Shown one piece after another: positions 43,883-54,185 of a DNA stretch of 64,000 bases (the first letter of the stretch is position 1; the number at the start of each line of letters is the position of its first letter). Position numbers and translations under genes: made by a program. The stretch is taken from assembly GCF_023091745.1 (NCBI RefSeq), contig NC_068911.1:160938004-161002003 (forward strand). The letters run 5' to 3'. The notes beneath the pieces were generated by a model that was given only the letters and a program-made list of their open reading frames with translations, ran no database searches and was not told where the DNA came from. The DNA comes from Budorcas taxicolor (taxonomy: Eukaryota > Chordata > Mammalia > Artiodactyla > Bovidae).

Positions 43883-44430
43883 TAGATTCCACATATAAGT
43901 AATATCATATGGTATCTATCTTTCTCTTTCTAACTTACTTTGAGTCCATCCACATTGTTGCAAATGGCATTACATCATTATTTTCTATAGCTGAGTAATA
44001 TTTCATTGTGTGTGTGTGTGTGTATATATATATGTGTGTGTGTGTGTGTATACACCACATCTCCTTGATCCATTCATCCATTCATCTGTCAAAAATAAGT
44101 CCCCAGAAGGGCTTCAACACTTGTGCTACCATAGATGTGGATCATTACATCAGTACACACAATAGAAAATCAAAGAAAGAGAAAAAAATTATTATAAGAA
44201 ATCTTAGGAGTTACTCTCAATGATTGTTGTATATCCTACAGTCTAGTTCCAACCTTTCACTATTCAAAGATATTATGTTTTTATTGACTATATTCCCCAC
44301 ATTGTACATTTCATCCTCTCAGCTCATTCATTTTGTAACTGGAAGTTTGTACCTTCTATTCTCCCTTACCTATTTCTCTTATCCTCTCCCCCCACCGACT
44401 CTCTGGCAACCACCTGTTTTAAATGTTTGT
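43883..44430 (-). mobile_element. Old L1 3' UTR, right part
   Basis: It continues from 43,582 with 'agattccacatataagtaat' and 'gctgagtaatatttcattgt'. 'gttgtatatcctacagtcta' and 'ctctctggcaaccacctg' mark the more upstream L1 3' UTR at 44,215-44,425. The piece 44,100-44,214 is less certain. Confidence 0.7.
44009..44051. repeat. GT/TA microsatellite grown inside L1
   Basis: (GT)n-(TA)n-(GT)n replaces the short 'tgtgtatatgta' motif seen at the same place in other L1 copies of the window. Confidence 0.9.
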
Positions 44431-44636
44431 TGACTGAGTGAGGGAGGGAGCTTCAGTGCAGAGCTTCTAGGGCAGAACAAGCATGCCACATTTGGGGACC
44501 CTGAAAAGAAGCCACTACGATGAACATGGCAAGAGGCAATGTGGTCCCAGAAGAGGCTGAGAAGGTAAGCAGGAGGCCAGGTCAGGGTCACAAAGTGGCG
44601 TGTTCACAGGAAGGACCTTCCACATTATAGTTTACA
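44431..44636. other. Short unplaced GC-richer segment
   Basis: Contains 'ggctgagaaggtaagcagg', which resembles a splice donor by chance. No coding frame or partner exon supports a gene. Confidence 0.35.
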
Positions 44637-44638
44637 TA

Positions 44639-44715
44639 TTGGGGTGACCAAAAAGTTTGTTTGGGTTCCATAATCTTCAGTGGAAAAACCCGAATGAACT
44701 TTTTGGTCAGCCCAC
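44639..44715. mobile_element. Mariner-type MITE, 77 bp
   Basis: The terminal inverted repeats of about 29 bp are GGTGACCAAAAAGTT at the left and AACTTTTTGGTCAGCC at the right. Flanking TA dinucleotides lie at 44,637-44,638 and 44,716-44,717. The inner palindrome is almost closed, so there is no transposase. It resembles the bovid mariner-derived short elements. Confidence 0.87.
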
Positions 44716-44717
44716 TA

Positions 44718-45624
44718 AATGACACCTTTGCAGCACAACTCAAGTGTGAATGGTGCCCTTGTGGCTGGGTAATCAGCCCACCTGGGACAGGAGATGAAGA
44801 AGGGATGGGAGCACCAAGTTACTTCCAGGCCAGAGGAAATGAGGCAGAGAGATCTTTGTCATGAGGGACATTTCATAGACAGCTAGACCACTGAGGGCCA
44901 ATTTCCATACCTATCATTGTTTGTGGCTGACCTGTTTGTCCATTCTAAATGCATGTGTAATTAGCAATTGCTACTGCCCAGGAAATGCCAACACGTACAA
45001 TTTACTTAAGCACATACAAAACATTTATGAGTGCAGTCCAGTTTTCAGAACTACAAAATGCCAAGTGTCCAGATGTAGTGAATTCTCAGAAGTAATTAAC
45101 TACATAATTAACAAAATAAAATCATTCTCACATGCACTGATAAAAACTAATGGCCAGTCTCCCAGTAATGTTTTGAATTATTTTTTGTTGAGAATACTTT
45201 TTCACACTTTCAACTTTTTTTTGGTCTATTAAAATGGAACGATTTTTATTACATCTCACCTCTTGCAAATATTGGAAAAAAATCATAATAAAACCCTCAT
45301 GTGTTTCCAGAATGTTATGTAACTTTCTAGTAAATAAGCAGAGTAAGATATGCAATCTCAGCTTTTCTCTCCCCTGAAATTATTTGCCTGATGTGTGCTC
45401 TTCCATGAAAGAGCTTTTAAGCACTCATATGTGAGATTAGCATACATGGAAAGAGCAGAATTTGCTTTTCCACTAGCTTAATAAAGTGCTGTCCTGGTGA
45501 CTTGAAGAGAAATCCAATTTCTCTTTGTTTTATATAACCAGTGATCTCCCAAAGGACATTCTTCACTCACTGACTCAAAGTAAAGTTAATTCTTTGGCTC
45601 ATTTGCTACAGGAGCCAAATATAT
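44718..45624. other. 0.9 kb without recognised feature
   Basis: Anonymous DNA; frames overlap on both strands and show no domain. Confidence 0.5.
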
Positions 45625-45810
45625 CTAGGTTCAAATTATGCCTCTGCCATGTTCAGCCTCTGTCACCTCGATTTAATGTTGCTTAATTTCAGTGCCCTCA
45701 ACTGTAAATGGGGATAATGATAAAGTTACTATAGGGTTTTTAACCTAAGATGTGAAAATATAAATACCTAATGCAGTGGCTGGCATGAATGTTACCAACT
45801 TTATTACTGC
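45625..45810 (+). mobile_element. MIR SINE
   Basis: 'aggttcaaattatgcctctg', 'tgtcacctcgatttaatg', 'aactgtaaatggggataatg' and 'cagtggctggcatgaatg' follow the MIR consensus in order. Confidence 0.8.
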
Positions 45811-45941
45811 ATTTAATGGCATTTTTAAAATTTTTAACTAAATTACAAACATAGTCCATCTGTATGAAGTACACGTGAAACTAACAATATGGTAAGTTGA
45901 CTATATATTTTCATTTTTTAAATTTATTATTATTATTATTT

Positions 45942-46155
45942 TGGATTTCCCTGGTGGCTCAGATGGTAAAGCATCTGTCTACAATGTGGGAGACCTGGGT
46001 TTGAGCCCTGGGTTGGGAAGATCCCCTGGAGAAGGAAATGGCAACCCACTCCAGTACTATTGCCTGGAAAGTCCCATGGACAGAGGAGCCTGGTAGGCTA
46101 CAGTCTATGGGGTCGCAAAGAGTCGGACACGACTGAGTGACTTCACTTTCACTTT
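45942..46155 (+). mobile_element. Bov-tA SINE, full unit
   Basis: Head 'tggctcagatggtaaagcat' and body 'ggagaaggaaatggcaaccc', close to consensus. A short (TTA)n lies just upstream. Confidence 0.95.
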
Positions 46156-46164
46156 TCTTTTTTA

Positions 46165-46378
46165 ACTGAGATAAAATTGTTTTAAAATATTGTGTTATTT
46201 TCTGCTATATAATGAAGCAAATCAGCAAAATGTATACATATGTCCCCTCTATCTTGAACCTCCCTCCCAGCCCCTCTTCCCACCCCTCTAGGTCATCACA
46301 GAGCACCAAGCAGAGCTTCCTTTGCTATACAGCAGCTTCGCACTGGTTATGTTTTACATCTGGTAATGAATATATGTT
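46165..46378 (-). mobile_element. L1 3' UTR, left of a nested SINE
   Basis: 'cacccctctaggtcatcaca', 'gagcaccaagcagagctt' and 'acatctggtaatgaatatat' match the antisense bovid L1 3' UTR. Confidence 0.85.
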
Positions 46379-46604
46379 GGGGATTCCCAGATAACGCTAG
46401 TGGTAAAGAACTCGCCTACCAGTGCAGACGACCTAAGAGACACGGGTTCAGTCCCTGGGCCAGGAAGAAACCCTGGAGGAAGGCATGATAACCCACTCCA
46501 GTATTCTTGCCCAGAGAATCCCATGGACAGAGGAGCTTGGCAGGCTATGGTCCATAGAGTCGCAGAGTCAGACACGACTGAAGCGACTTAGCATGCATGC
46601 ATGC
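46379..46604 (+). mobile_element. Bov-tA SINE nested in L1
   Basis: Head 'cgctagtggtaaagaactcg' and body 'gataacccactccagtattc', with a GCAT-repeat tail. TATATGT-like sequence occurs on both sides. Confidence 0.9.
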
Positions 46605-46740
46605 ACAGTGCTTATATGTCAGTGCTACTCTCCCAATTTGTCCTGCCCTCCCCTTCTCCTACTGTGCTCTTAAGTCCATTCACTAGGTCTTCATGTCTAT
46701 TCCAACCCTAAAATAGGTTCACCTGTACCATTTTTCTAAT
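46605..46740 (-). mobile_element. L1 3' UTR, right of the nested SINE
   Basis: 'tatgtcagtgctactctccc' continues the L1 at 46,378 and stops directly at the composite repeat. Confidence 0.82.
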
Positions 46741-47051
46741 TTACCTGGGGCCAAACTGGTGGAGGTAATGAAGATAACGGCGACCTCCTTCAAAATATCC
46801 CATGCATGTTCACAGTTTGCATATTGTTGAAGCCTGGCTTGGAGAATTTTGAGCATTACTTTACTAGCATGTGAGATGAGTGCAATTGTGTGGTAGTGTG
46901 AACATTCTCTGGCATTGCCTTTCTTAGGGATTGGAATGAAAACTGGCCTTTTCAGTCCTGTGGCTACTGATGAGTTTTCCCTGCTATTTACCTGGGGCCA
47001 AACTATGGTGGAGGTAACGAAGATAATGGCGACCTTCTTCAAAATATCCCA
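46741..47051 (-). mobile_element. Composite repeat: module A - BovB RT - module A
   Basis: A 64-68-bp module ('ttacctggggccaaact' ... 'cttcaaaatatccca') occurs at 46,741-46,808 and again at 46,988-47,051. Between them is a minus-strand BovB RT fragment (46,809-46,987: FIPIPKKGNAREC, ALISHASKVMLKILQARLQQY). The right half, including the exact BovB/module junction, recurs at 48,467-48,708. Confidence 0.8.
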
Positions 47052-47130
47052 GCAATACTCTTGCCTGGAGAATCCCATGGACAGAGGAGCCTGGTGGGTT
47101 ACAGTCCATGGGGTAGTAAAGGGTCAGACA
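47052..47130 (+). mobile_element. Bov-A SINE 3' fragment
   Basis: 'aatactcttgcctggagaat' and 'gggttacagtccatggggta' match the Bov-A body; both ends are truncated. Confidence 0.85.
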
Positions 47131-47240
47131 TATTATCCCATTTTACAGCTGAGGATAGAATAGGAAAGGTTCAGCTAACTGTTCAAGTTTGCAGAGCTGG
47201 TGGATGGCAGAGCTCTGGTTCCAAACCCAACCCTTATAAC
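47131..47240 (-). mobile_element. MIR SINE
   Basis: 'tatcccattttacagctgag', 'agtttgcagagctggtggat' and 'ctctggttccaaacccaacc' match the MIR reverse complement in order. Confidence 0.78.
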
Positions 47241-47272
47241 TCCAGAGTAACCTCCAATCCCTTCCCCTCTTC

Positions 47273-48637
47273 TGTTCAGCTCAGTCACTTAGTCATGTCT
47301 GACTCTTTGCGACCCATGGACTGCAGCATGCCAGGCCTCCCTGTCCATCACCAACTCCCAAAGTCTACTCAAACTCGTATCCATTGAGTCAGTGATGCCA
47401 TCCAACCACCTCATACTCTGTCATCCCTTTCTCCTCCTGCCTTCAATCTTTCCCAGCATCAGGGTCTTTTCCAGTGAGTCAACTCGTCGCATCAGGTGGC
47501 CAAAGTGTTGGAGTTTCAGCTGCAACATCAGTCCTTCCAAGAAATATTCAGGACTGATCTCCTTTAGGATGGACTGGTTGGATCTCCTTGCAGTTCAAGG
47601 GACTTGCAAGAGTCTTCTCCAACATCACAGTTCAAAAACATCAATTCTTCTACACTCAGCTTTCTTTATGGTTCAACTCTCACATCCATACATGACTACT
47701 GGAAAAACCATATCTTTGACTAGACGGATCTTTGTTGGCAAAGTAGTGTCTCTACTCTTTAATATGTTTCTAAGTTGGCCACAACTTTCCTTCCAAGGAG
47801 CAAGTGTCTTTTAATTTCATGGCTGCAGTCACCATCTGCAGTGATTTTGGAGCCCCCCAAAAATAAAGTCTGCCACTGTTTCCCCATCTATTTTCCATGA
47901 AGTGATGGGAACAGATGCCATGATCTTAGTTTCCTGAATGTTGAGCTTTAAGCCAACTTTTTCACTCTCCTTTTTGACTTTCATCAGGAGACTCTTTAGT
48001 TCTTCTTCACTTTCTGCCATAAGGGTGGTGTCATCTGCTTATCTGAGGTTATTGATATTTCTCCCAGCAATCTTGATCCCAGCTTGTGCTTCATCCACCC
48101 TGCATTTCTCATGATATACTCTGCCATAAGTTAAATAAGTAGGGTGACAATATACAGCCTTGAGGTACTACTTTTCCTATTTAGAACCAGTCTGTTGTTC
48201 CATGTCCAGTTCTAACTGTTGCTTCCTGACCTGCATACAGATTTCTCAAGAGGCAGGTCAGGTGATCTGGTATTCCCATCTCTCAGAATGTTCCACAGTT
48301 TGTTGTGATCCACACAGTCAAAGGCTTTGGTATAGTCAATAAGGCAGAAATATATGTTTTTTCTGGAACTCTCTTGCTTTTTTGATGATCCAGGGGATGT
48401 TGGCAATTTGATTTCTGGTTCCCCTGCCTTTTCTAAAATCAGCTTGAACATCTGGAAGCTCACAGTTTGCTTATTGTTGAAGCCTGGCTTGGAGAATTTT
48501 GAGCATTACTTTACTAGCGTGTGAGATGAGTGCAATTGTGTGGTAGTATGAACATTCTTTGGCATTGCCTTTCTTAGGGATTGGAATGAAAACTGACCTT
48601 TTCCAGTCCTGTGGCCACTGATGAGTTTTCCCTGCCA
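47273..48637 (-). mobile_element. BovB LINE, RT to 3' end, fused to a non-BovB module
   Basis: The minus strand carries RT motif A (FCLIDYTKAFDCVDH, 48,212-48,463) and the frame SEEELKSLLMKVKKESEKVG (47,829-48,020). The 3' end lies at 47,273. At 48,637 BovB stops abruptly within 'ccagtcctgtggccactga' and is followed by non-BovB sequence. Several frameshifts make it inactive. Confidence 0.92.
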
Positions 48638-49130
48638 TTTACCTGGGGCCAAACTATGGTGGAGGTAATGAAGATAATGGTGACCTCCTTCAAAATATCC
48701 CATGCATGTGCTGCTACACTCATTGCCCCCAACCCAGCAGCAGGACACACCAATCCAGGCCTCTGCTGAAGACTCCTGGACACTCACAGGCAAGTCTGGG
48801 TTAGTCTCTTGTGGGTTCACTGCTCCTTTCTCCTGGGTCCTGGTGCACACAAGGTTCTGTTTGGGCCCTCCAAGAGTCTATTTTCCCAGTCCTGTGTAAG
48901 GTCTGGAAGCTATTTGGTGGGGTTAATGGTGACCTCCTCCAAGAGGGCTTATGCCGTACCCAAGTCTGCTGCACCCAGAGCCCCTGTCCCTGTGGCAGTG
49001 CACTGCTTTCCCCTTTACCAAGTGGCTATTTCTTGTTTGTTACTGTTCACAGCTCTCCCACTGCTCAGAGAGTACCTGCCGTCAGTTCCCTGTGGATTTT
49101 TTTTTTTTTTTTGGCAGCCACAGTCAGGCC
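48638..49130 (-). mobile_element. Non-BovB 5' module joined to BovB RT (unassigned repeat)
   Basis: It begins with the same module A as at 46,741 and 46,988 and extends about 490 bp of GC-richer sequence with a 16-T run at 49,097-49,112. On the minus strand it reads into BovB RT in the sense direction. Open stretches such as HAWDILKEVTIIFITST have no known domain. I recall similar sequence as dispersed in bovine DNA but cannot name a family. Confidence 0.55.
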
Positions 49131-49349
49131 TCCTTGAGCAATTACATTCACAGATGTCTCCTGTCAGGATCTCATAAACACACTCTAATCCTAAAGACAC
49201 TATAATCTGCAGTTCTCTATTTTCAGTCCATGGTATGATGATTTATAGAGAGAAAGTGCTCAGTAATGATTTATGGAACAAATACATGACATGAACAGAG
49301 GATGAGCAGTCAAAAAATGAGTCATTTAGGAGCTTGTGTTGGGTGAGAA
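49131..49349. other. No recognised feature
   Basis: Anonymous spacer. Confidence 0.5.
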
Positions 49350-49580
49350 GGGCTTCCTAGGTGGCACTCATGGTAAAGAATCCACCTGCCAATGCAGGAG
49401 ACATAGAGATTTGATCCCTGAGTGGGTTCGATCCCTGAGTCAGGAAGATCCCCTGGAGGAGGGCATGGCAACCCACTCCAGTATTCTTGCCTGGAAAATC
49501 CAATGGACAGAGAAGCCTGGCGGGCTACAGTCCATAGGGTAGCAAAGAGTAGAACATGACTGACCAAACTGAGCTAGCAC
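49350..49580 (+). mobile_element. Bov-tA SINE, full unit with doubled head part
   Basis: Head 'ggcactcatggtaaagaatc' and a duplicated 'gatccctgagt' at about 49,413-49,441, then a normal body. 'TTGGGT' occurs on both sides. Confidence 0.9.
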
Positions 49581-50416
49581 ATTGGGTAAGATTGTGTAAA
49601 GTGGACAGTCAACCTGATTTTGGAACAAATAACATGAATCTTGAAATAAGGCCAATCTTGGTTTGAATGTATATATTTATACTCATAAACCCTGTTCATG
49701 TAAATTGTTTATCTTTCTGAGTTTGGGCTGTAAGTGGCTTAATAACAATGACCTCTAAACCTTGTTTTATAGATTTAGATCAGCATACATAGAGTGCCCA
49801 ACATAATAACTTCTCAAAATGTGGTCTCTGTGTTCAAGGTTGTGTTTTTGTCTATAAAGTTTATAAATGCTGCTGACTTTTAAAACTAGAAGGAAATTGA
49901 TGTATTTCTATGAGATATCTATCACAGGTTCTGGATAGTCACGGGTTCTAGATGATCTTTCAATAGCGTTAAGCACACTGGAAATCAACAAGCTAATTGA
50001 TCATTTAGAAAATATTTAAATTATGTATACATAATACGTACATATATACATATACAGTTAAAAAGTAATATTCTAATTTGTTCAGAATTTTGTGTGTTTT
50101 GAGACTAATTCTACTTCTTTATTCTGCTTATTTGCCCAATAAAATATCTGGGTTTTCACTAGGTGATTTAAAATTAATATTTTTAGAAAAAAGGATAGCC
50201 ATGATCTCATGTATGGTAGAGAAATACATAGAAGGTAGAATAACCTGTGATCCCTAGCAAGTAAATACTTATGCCCCTGTTCCCTTTCTCTTTCTGCAAT
50301 CAAAGTTTTTAAATGGTAATCTTGAACCTGGGAAATGATTTATAGATTTATTTAACAGATTTTCTCATAAAAGTCTGACATCTCAGTTGCGTTCTGAACA
50401 TATTCTTGTTTAAGGC
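49581..50416. other. 0.8 kb without recognised feature
   Basis: AT-rich anonymous DNA. Confidence 0.5.
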
Positions 50417-50637
50417 CATCAGTTCAGCTCAGCTCAGTTGCTCAGTCGTATCTGACTCTTTGTGACCCCATGAATTGCAGCATGCCAGGCTTTCCTGTCC
50501 AACACCAACTCTTGGAGTTCAACCAAACTCATGTCCATCGAGTCAGTGATGCCATCCAGCCATCTCATCCTCTGTCGTCCCCTTCTCCTCCTGCGCCCAA
50601 TCCCTCCCAGCAGCAGAGTCTTTTCCAATGAGTCCAT
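50417..50637 (-). mobile_element. BovB 3'-end fragment, young type
   Basis: Minus-strand BovB tail with a CAGCT/CAGTT repeat at the left and the young-state 'cccaatccctcccagca' complement. Confidence 0.9.
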
Positions 50638-51000
50638 GGCTTAGTTTCACTGAGTCAGACAAGGCTGTGGTCTGTGTGATTAGACTGACTAGTTTTCTGT
50701 GATTGTGGTTTCAGTGTGTCTGCCCTCTGATGCCCTCTCACATCTACCGTCTTAATTGGGTTGCTCTTAGCTTGGACGTAGGGTATCTCCTGACCTTGAA
50801 CGTGGAGTAGCTCCTCTCAGCTCTCCTGCGCCTGTGCAGCCACTACTCTTTTGACGTGAGGCTGCTCCTCTCGGCCGCTGCCCCTGACCTAGGGTGAGGG
50901 GTAGCTCCTCTCGGCCATGCTTCTGTGTGGTCTGTCGCAGCCAGAGCGCTTCTGTCCTAATGTGTGTTGAAGGCCATAGAAAGTTTTATCTTTGGAGGAA
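50638..51000 (+). repeat. Degenerate minisatellite-like GC-rich segment
   Basis: Units resembling 'gacgtggggtagctcctctc' recur at about 50,775, 50,797, 50,852 and 50,893, spaced roughly 22-55 bp. They are preceded by a 140-bp lead-in. I recall similar sequence in other bovid loci, so it is probably a dispersed repeat. No coding assignment is made. Confidence 0.55.
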
Positions 51001-51690
51001 ACCATCTTGCCACATTCTGTTATTTCAGTGACAGATGTTTCTAGCCAACTGGTGAGTCATCACATTTTTTTTGTATTTGGTTTTCATCACAATATGCGTA
51101 TTCTAAAGCAATCTTTTATAATGGCAGCCTTGAACCAGCATACTTTTAGCAGACAAATTGCCCTTTGAAACCATGTGGCCTTCCATTAAAAAGCCACCTA
51201 AAACACTAGGAAAATGCTGTCATTTTAAGTAGTTTTCCGGGAAGGCAAGTCTTTTCTCCCTGAATTGATTGGCATTTTTATACCATTATGTCTTATGGTA
51301 GAAAATGAGGCTAGTCAGATATGTCTACTTTAAGGAATAATTTCTTACTTTTACAACATTTGGCTGAGTTTCCCAGTTTACCAGATGAGAACTAACCATA
51401 AGCTTGATTTCTGTGTTTAGGGATGGGAATCCAATATGTAGATTTCTTAACTGAGAGGGCTTCTTTTCCTTATAATCATTTATTTCCTTCAACAATGACT
51501 TTTGCTTGTATATGGATTCTTCATCTTATCCCCCTGACCCTTCCTCAGATGTAACCATATCTTTGTCAGTTCCCAGCTTTAAAAAATAATTTTGCCATTT
51601 ATATAATTATGTCTAACAGTAAAATAATTAATTTTTCTTTTTTGTTAGCATTATATGTAGTCTCCTATGATTTGTATTATTAACTCAGTG
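51001..51690. other. No recognised gene
   Basis: Anonymous sequence that passes into old L1 on the right. Confidence 0.5.
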
Positions 51691-52133
51691 TGATATTTCT
51701 AAAATCCATCTAAGCTATTTTTAGATGAGGTAGATGAAATTCATTTATTTTTCAGTGTTGTATAGTACTTCATGATGGTTACACAAACTTTGTTTCTTTT
51801 TCCTATGGATGAGTTTTCCCCACTGGACATTTGGAACATTCTTGTGTCCTTCTTATGGTGAAGGTATGCAGGAGTTTCCTTAGGATAGGAATTTCCTGGA
51901 CCCTGTTTATACTTGTTTTCACATTGACAAAATGGAAAATAAGTTGTTTTTCCAAAGTGGCTATAATGATCACAACCTCCAGAAGAGTACCTGTTTTTGT
52001 TGCTGCGTATGCATATCAGCATTGTCAAGTTCCTAAGTATTTGTCCATATAATGAATGTAAAATGGTATTTTATTGTGACCCTGATTCACATTTCTTACA
52101 TCAATAATGAGGTTGAATGTCTTTTCATATGTC
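51691..52133 (-). mobile_element. Old L1 (L1M-type), left part
   Basis: 'cagtgttgtatagtacttca', 'ggacatttggaacattcttg' and 'atcaataatgaggttgaatg' match the antisense ORF2 end. Two SINEs interrupt it and it resumes at 52,457. Confidence 0.65.
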
Positions 52134-52243
52134 AGCCATAGCTCAGCAGGTAAAGAATTTGCCTGCAATTCAGGAGACCCTGGTTTGATTCCTGGGTTGG
52201 GAAGATCCCCTGGAGAAGTGATTGGCTACCTACTCCAGTATTT
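52134..52243 (+). mobile_element. Bov-tA SINE, 5' half only
   Basis: Head 'tagctcagcaggtaaagaat' and the start of the body to 'ctactccagtattta', where a second Bov-tA begins. The missing 3' half does not reappear after it. Confidence 0.88.
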
Positions 52244-52456
52244 ATGGGTTTCCCTAATGGCTCAGACAGTAAAGAATCCATCTGCAATGCAGGAGATCTG
52301 GGTTCAGTCCCTGGGTTGGGAAGATCTCCTGGAGGACGGCATGGCAACCCACTCCAGTATTCTTGCCTGGAGAATCCCCATGGACAGAGGCACCTGGTGG
52401 GCTACAGTCCATGGGGTTGCAAAGAGTTGGGCATGACTGAGCAACTAAGCACAGCA
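52244..52456 (+). mobile_element. Bov-tA SINE, full unit
   Basis: Head 'ggctcagacagtaaagaatc' and a complete body, directly after the truncated copy. Confidence 0.93.
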
Positions 52457-53330
52457 TAAAGCTTTTTGCATATCCTTTGTGTATTTGTTTTTATTGTGCA
52501 ATCTATTATCTAGTTTTTATGGATTGAATAATTATTCAGTTTCCCAATGATCTTCAATGTTATTTCTATCATGTACCATAAGTACTGTTCCTGGACTCAG
52601 TGTTTGAACTATTTGGGAATTCTTACACCTAAATTAACTATATTAATTTTTATAGTTTTATAAGCTTTTTTTTCTGATAGAAAAAAACACATTTTATTTT
52701 TTTTTAAATAAATTTAGGAATGTTTGGTATATACTTTTGCACTTTGTTTTTCAAATAATTTTGTCAAATTTCACATAGAATGCTACTTGGATTTTTACTG
52801 AAATTATATTGTGTGTTTAGATAAAATTTTGGAAAATGAAAAATTTATCCTACCTGTCTATTAAAGTAAAAATTCTATTTTTAAGGTCTCTTCAATATAT
52901 TTAAATATAATTACAATAATTTCTTGATATACATGAAGCCTATCTTAGATGAATTCTTTGGTTCTTTTTAGTATATACATTTATTATAACAAGTATATTT
53001 TTAAAAGAGTGTAGCTAGCATTTAGAAATGCAACTGAGTTTTTTATATCCATCTTACATCTAACCATCTTTCTAAATTATCTTTGCTATTTTACGAATTT
53101 ATAGATTAGCATTTAGAAATGCAACTGAGTTTTTTTATATCCACTTTATGTCTAGCCATTTTTCTAAATTATCTTTACTATTTTACTAATTTATAGATTT
53201 TTGTGGAGTTTTATGTACATAATGATATCATCTGCAGATTAAAGGTTTACTGCTTAGCTCGATTGTTATTTTCTAGTGTTTATGCTTTTAATTTGAAGAT
53301 TTAATTTATCTTCATGGATGAGTGTTTATT
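52457..53330 (-). mobile_element. Old L1 (L1M-type) ORF2, right part
   Basis: 'gctttttgcatatcctttg' continues the ORF2 end. 'gatatcatctgcagat' at about 53,224-53,239 is the antisense of the F-A-D-D catalytic region. It contains the 91-bp tandem duplication. Confidence 0.6.
53016..53198. repeat. 91-bp tandem duplication
   Basis: Copy 1 is 53,016-53,106 and copy 2 is 53,107-53,198. Both start 'tagcatttagaaatgcaact' and end 'aatttatagat'. They differ at roughly ten positions, so the duplication is not recent. Confidence 0.93.
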
Positions 53331-53935
53331 ATATACATACATACATATATGTGTGTGTGTTGTATTTTTAGACAATTTAGAATATTTGCATTTTTATCTT
53401 TTCAACCATTGCCTCTTTTTTTCTCTCTTTTTTTCTTAGGAAACCTCAGTTATATACATGTATCCCATTCTCTTCATATTCCTTAAGATTTGTTCACATT
53501 TCCCATTTTCCCCACTGTGTGATACATTCTGTGTAATTTCTATTTTAAACAAACATTATTTTAATGAAAGCTCCCAAGAATCCTAACCTTGATTTTACAG
53601 AGAGAAAGCTAAGATGCTCAGTATTTATTCAACAGTCCATTATTTAACCCATTGGTTTATGTAAAATTCCACCTTTAACATAAAGTGAATCACCATATAT
53701 ATATGACTCTACATTTAATTCTCTATTCATCTCCATTGATGCATTCAACTGTTTTTGCCTCAATAACAAAGCCCTTTGTTATGACTTTATTTATTGTATA
53801 TTTTTCTACTGATATCATTACCCTTTTTTTCCCTGAAACAACTTGATTTTTTAAAAATAGATATTCACCACATGAAACCTATATTTTAATTTTATTTTGT
53901 TTGTTATCTGGGGGAAAATACATTTGGCACCATAT
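53331..53935. other. No recognised gene; short TA/GT tract at 53,332-53,361
   Basis: AT-rich sequence, probably further decayed L1. Confidence 0.5.
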
Positions 53936-53943
53936 ACAAGACA

Positions 53944-54150
53944 TATTGGAAAAGACTCTGATGCTGGGAGGGATTGGGGGCAGGAGGAGAAGGGGACGAC
54001 AGAGGATGAGATGGCTGGATGGCATCACCGACTCGATGGACGTGAGTCTGAGTGAACTCCGGGAGTTGGTGATGGACAGGGAGGCCTGGCATGCTGCGAT
54101 TCATGGGGTCGCAAAGAGTTGGCCACGACTGAGCGACTGAACTGAACTGA
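53944..54150 (+). mobile_element. BovB 3'-end fragment, young type, with target-site duplication
   Basis: The last 207 bp of BovB with a (CTGAA)n tail. ACAAGACA lies at 53,936-53,943 and 54,151-54,158. It is very close to the young consensus. Confidence 0.93.
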
Positions 54151-54185
54151 ACAAGACACAGAAAGTAAACAATTAGTAAATAACA

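Noticed and set aside
44550..44600. Splice-donor-like 'gaggctgagaaggtaagcagg'
   Set aside because: No open upstream exon, no acceptor and no partner exon. A single GTAAG match is expected by chance.
48506..48850. 114-codon minus-strand frame, possible gene
   Set aside because: It covers the unassigned module and runs out of phase into BovB RT. Kept as a repeat, not a gene.
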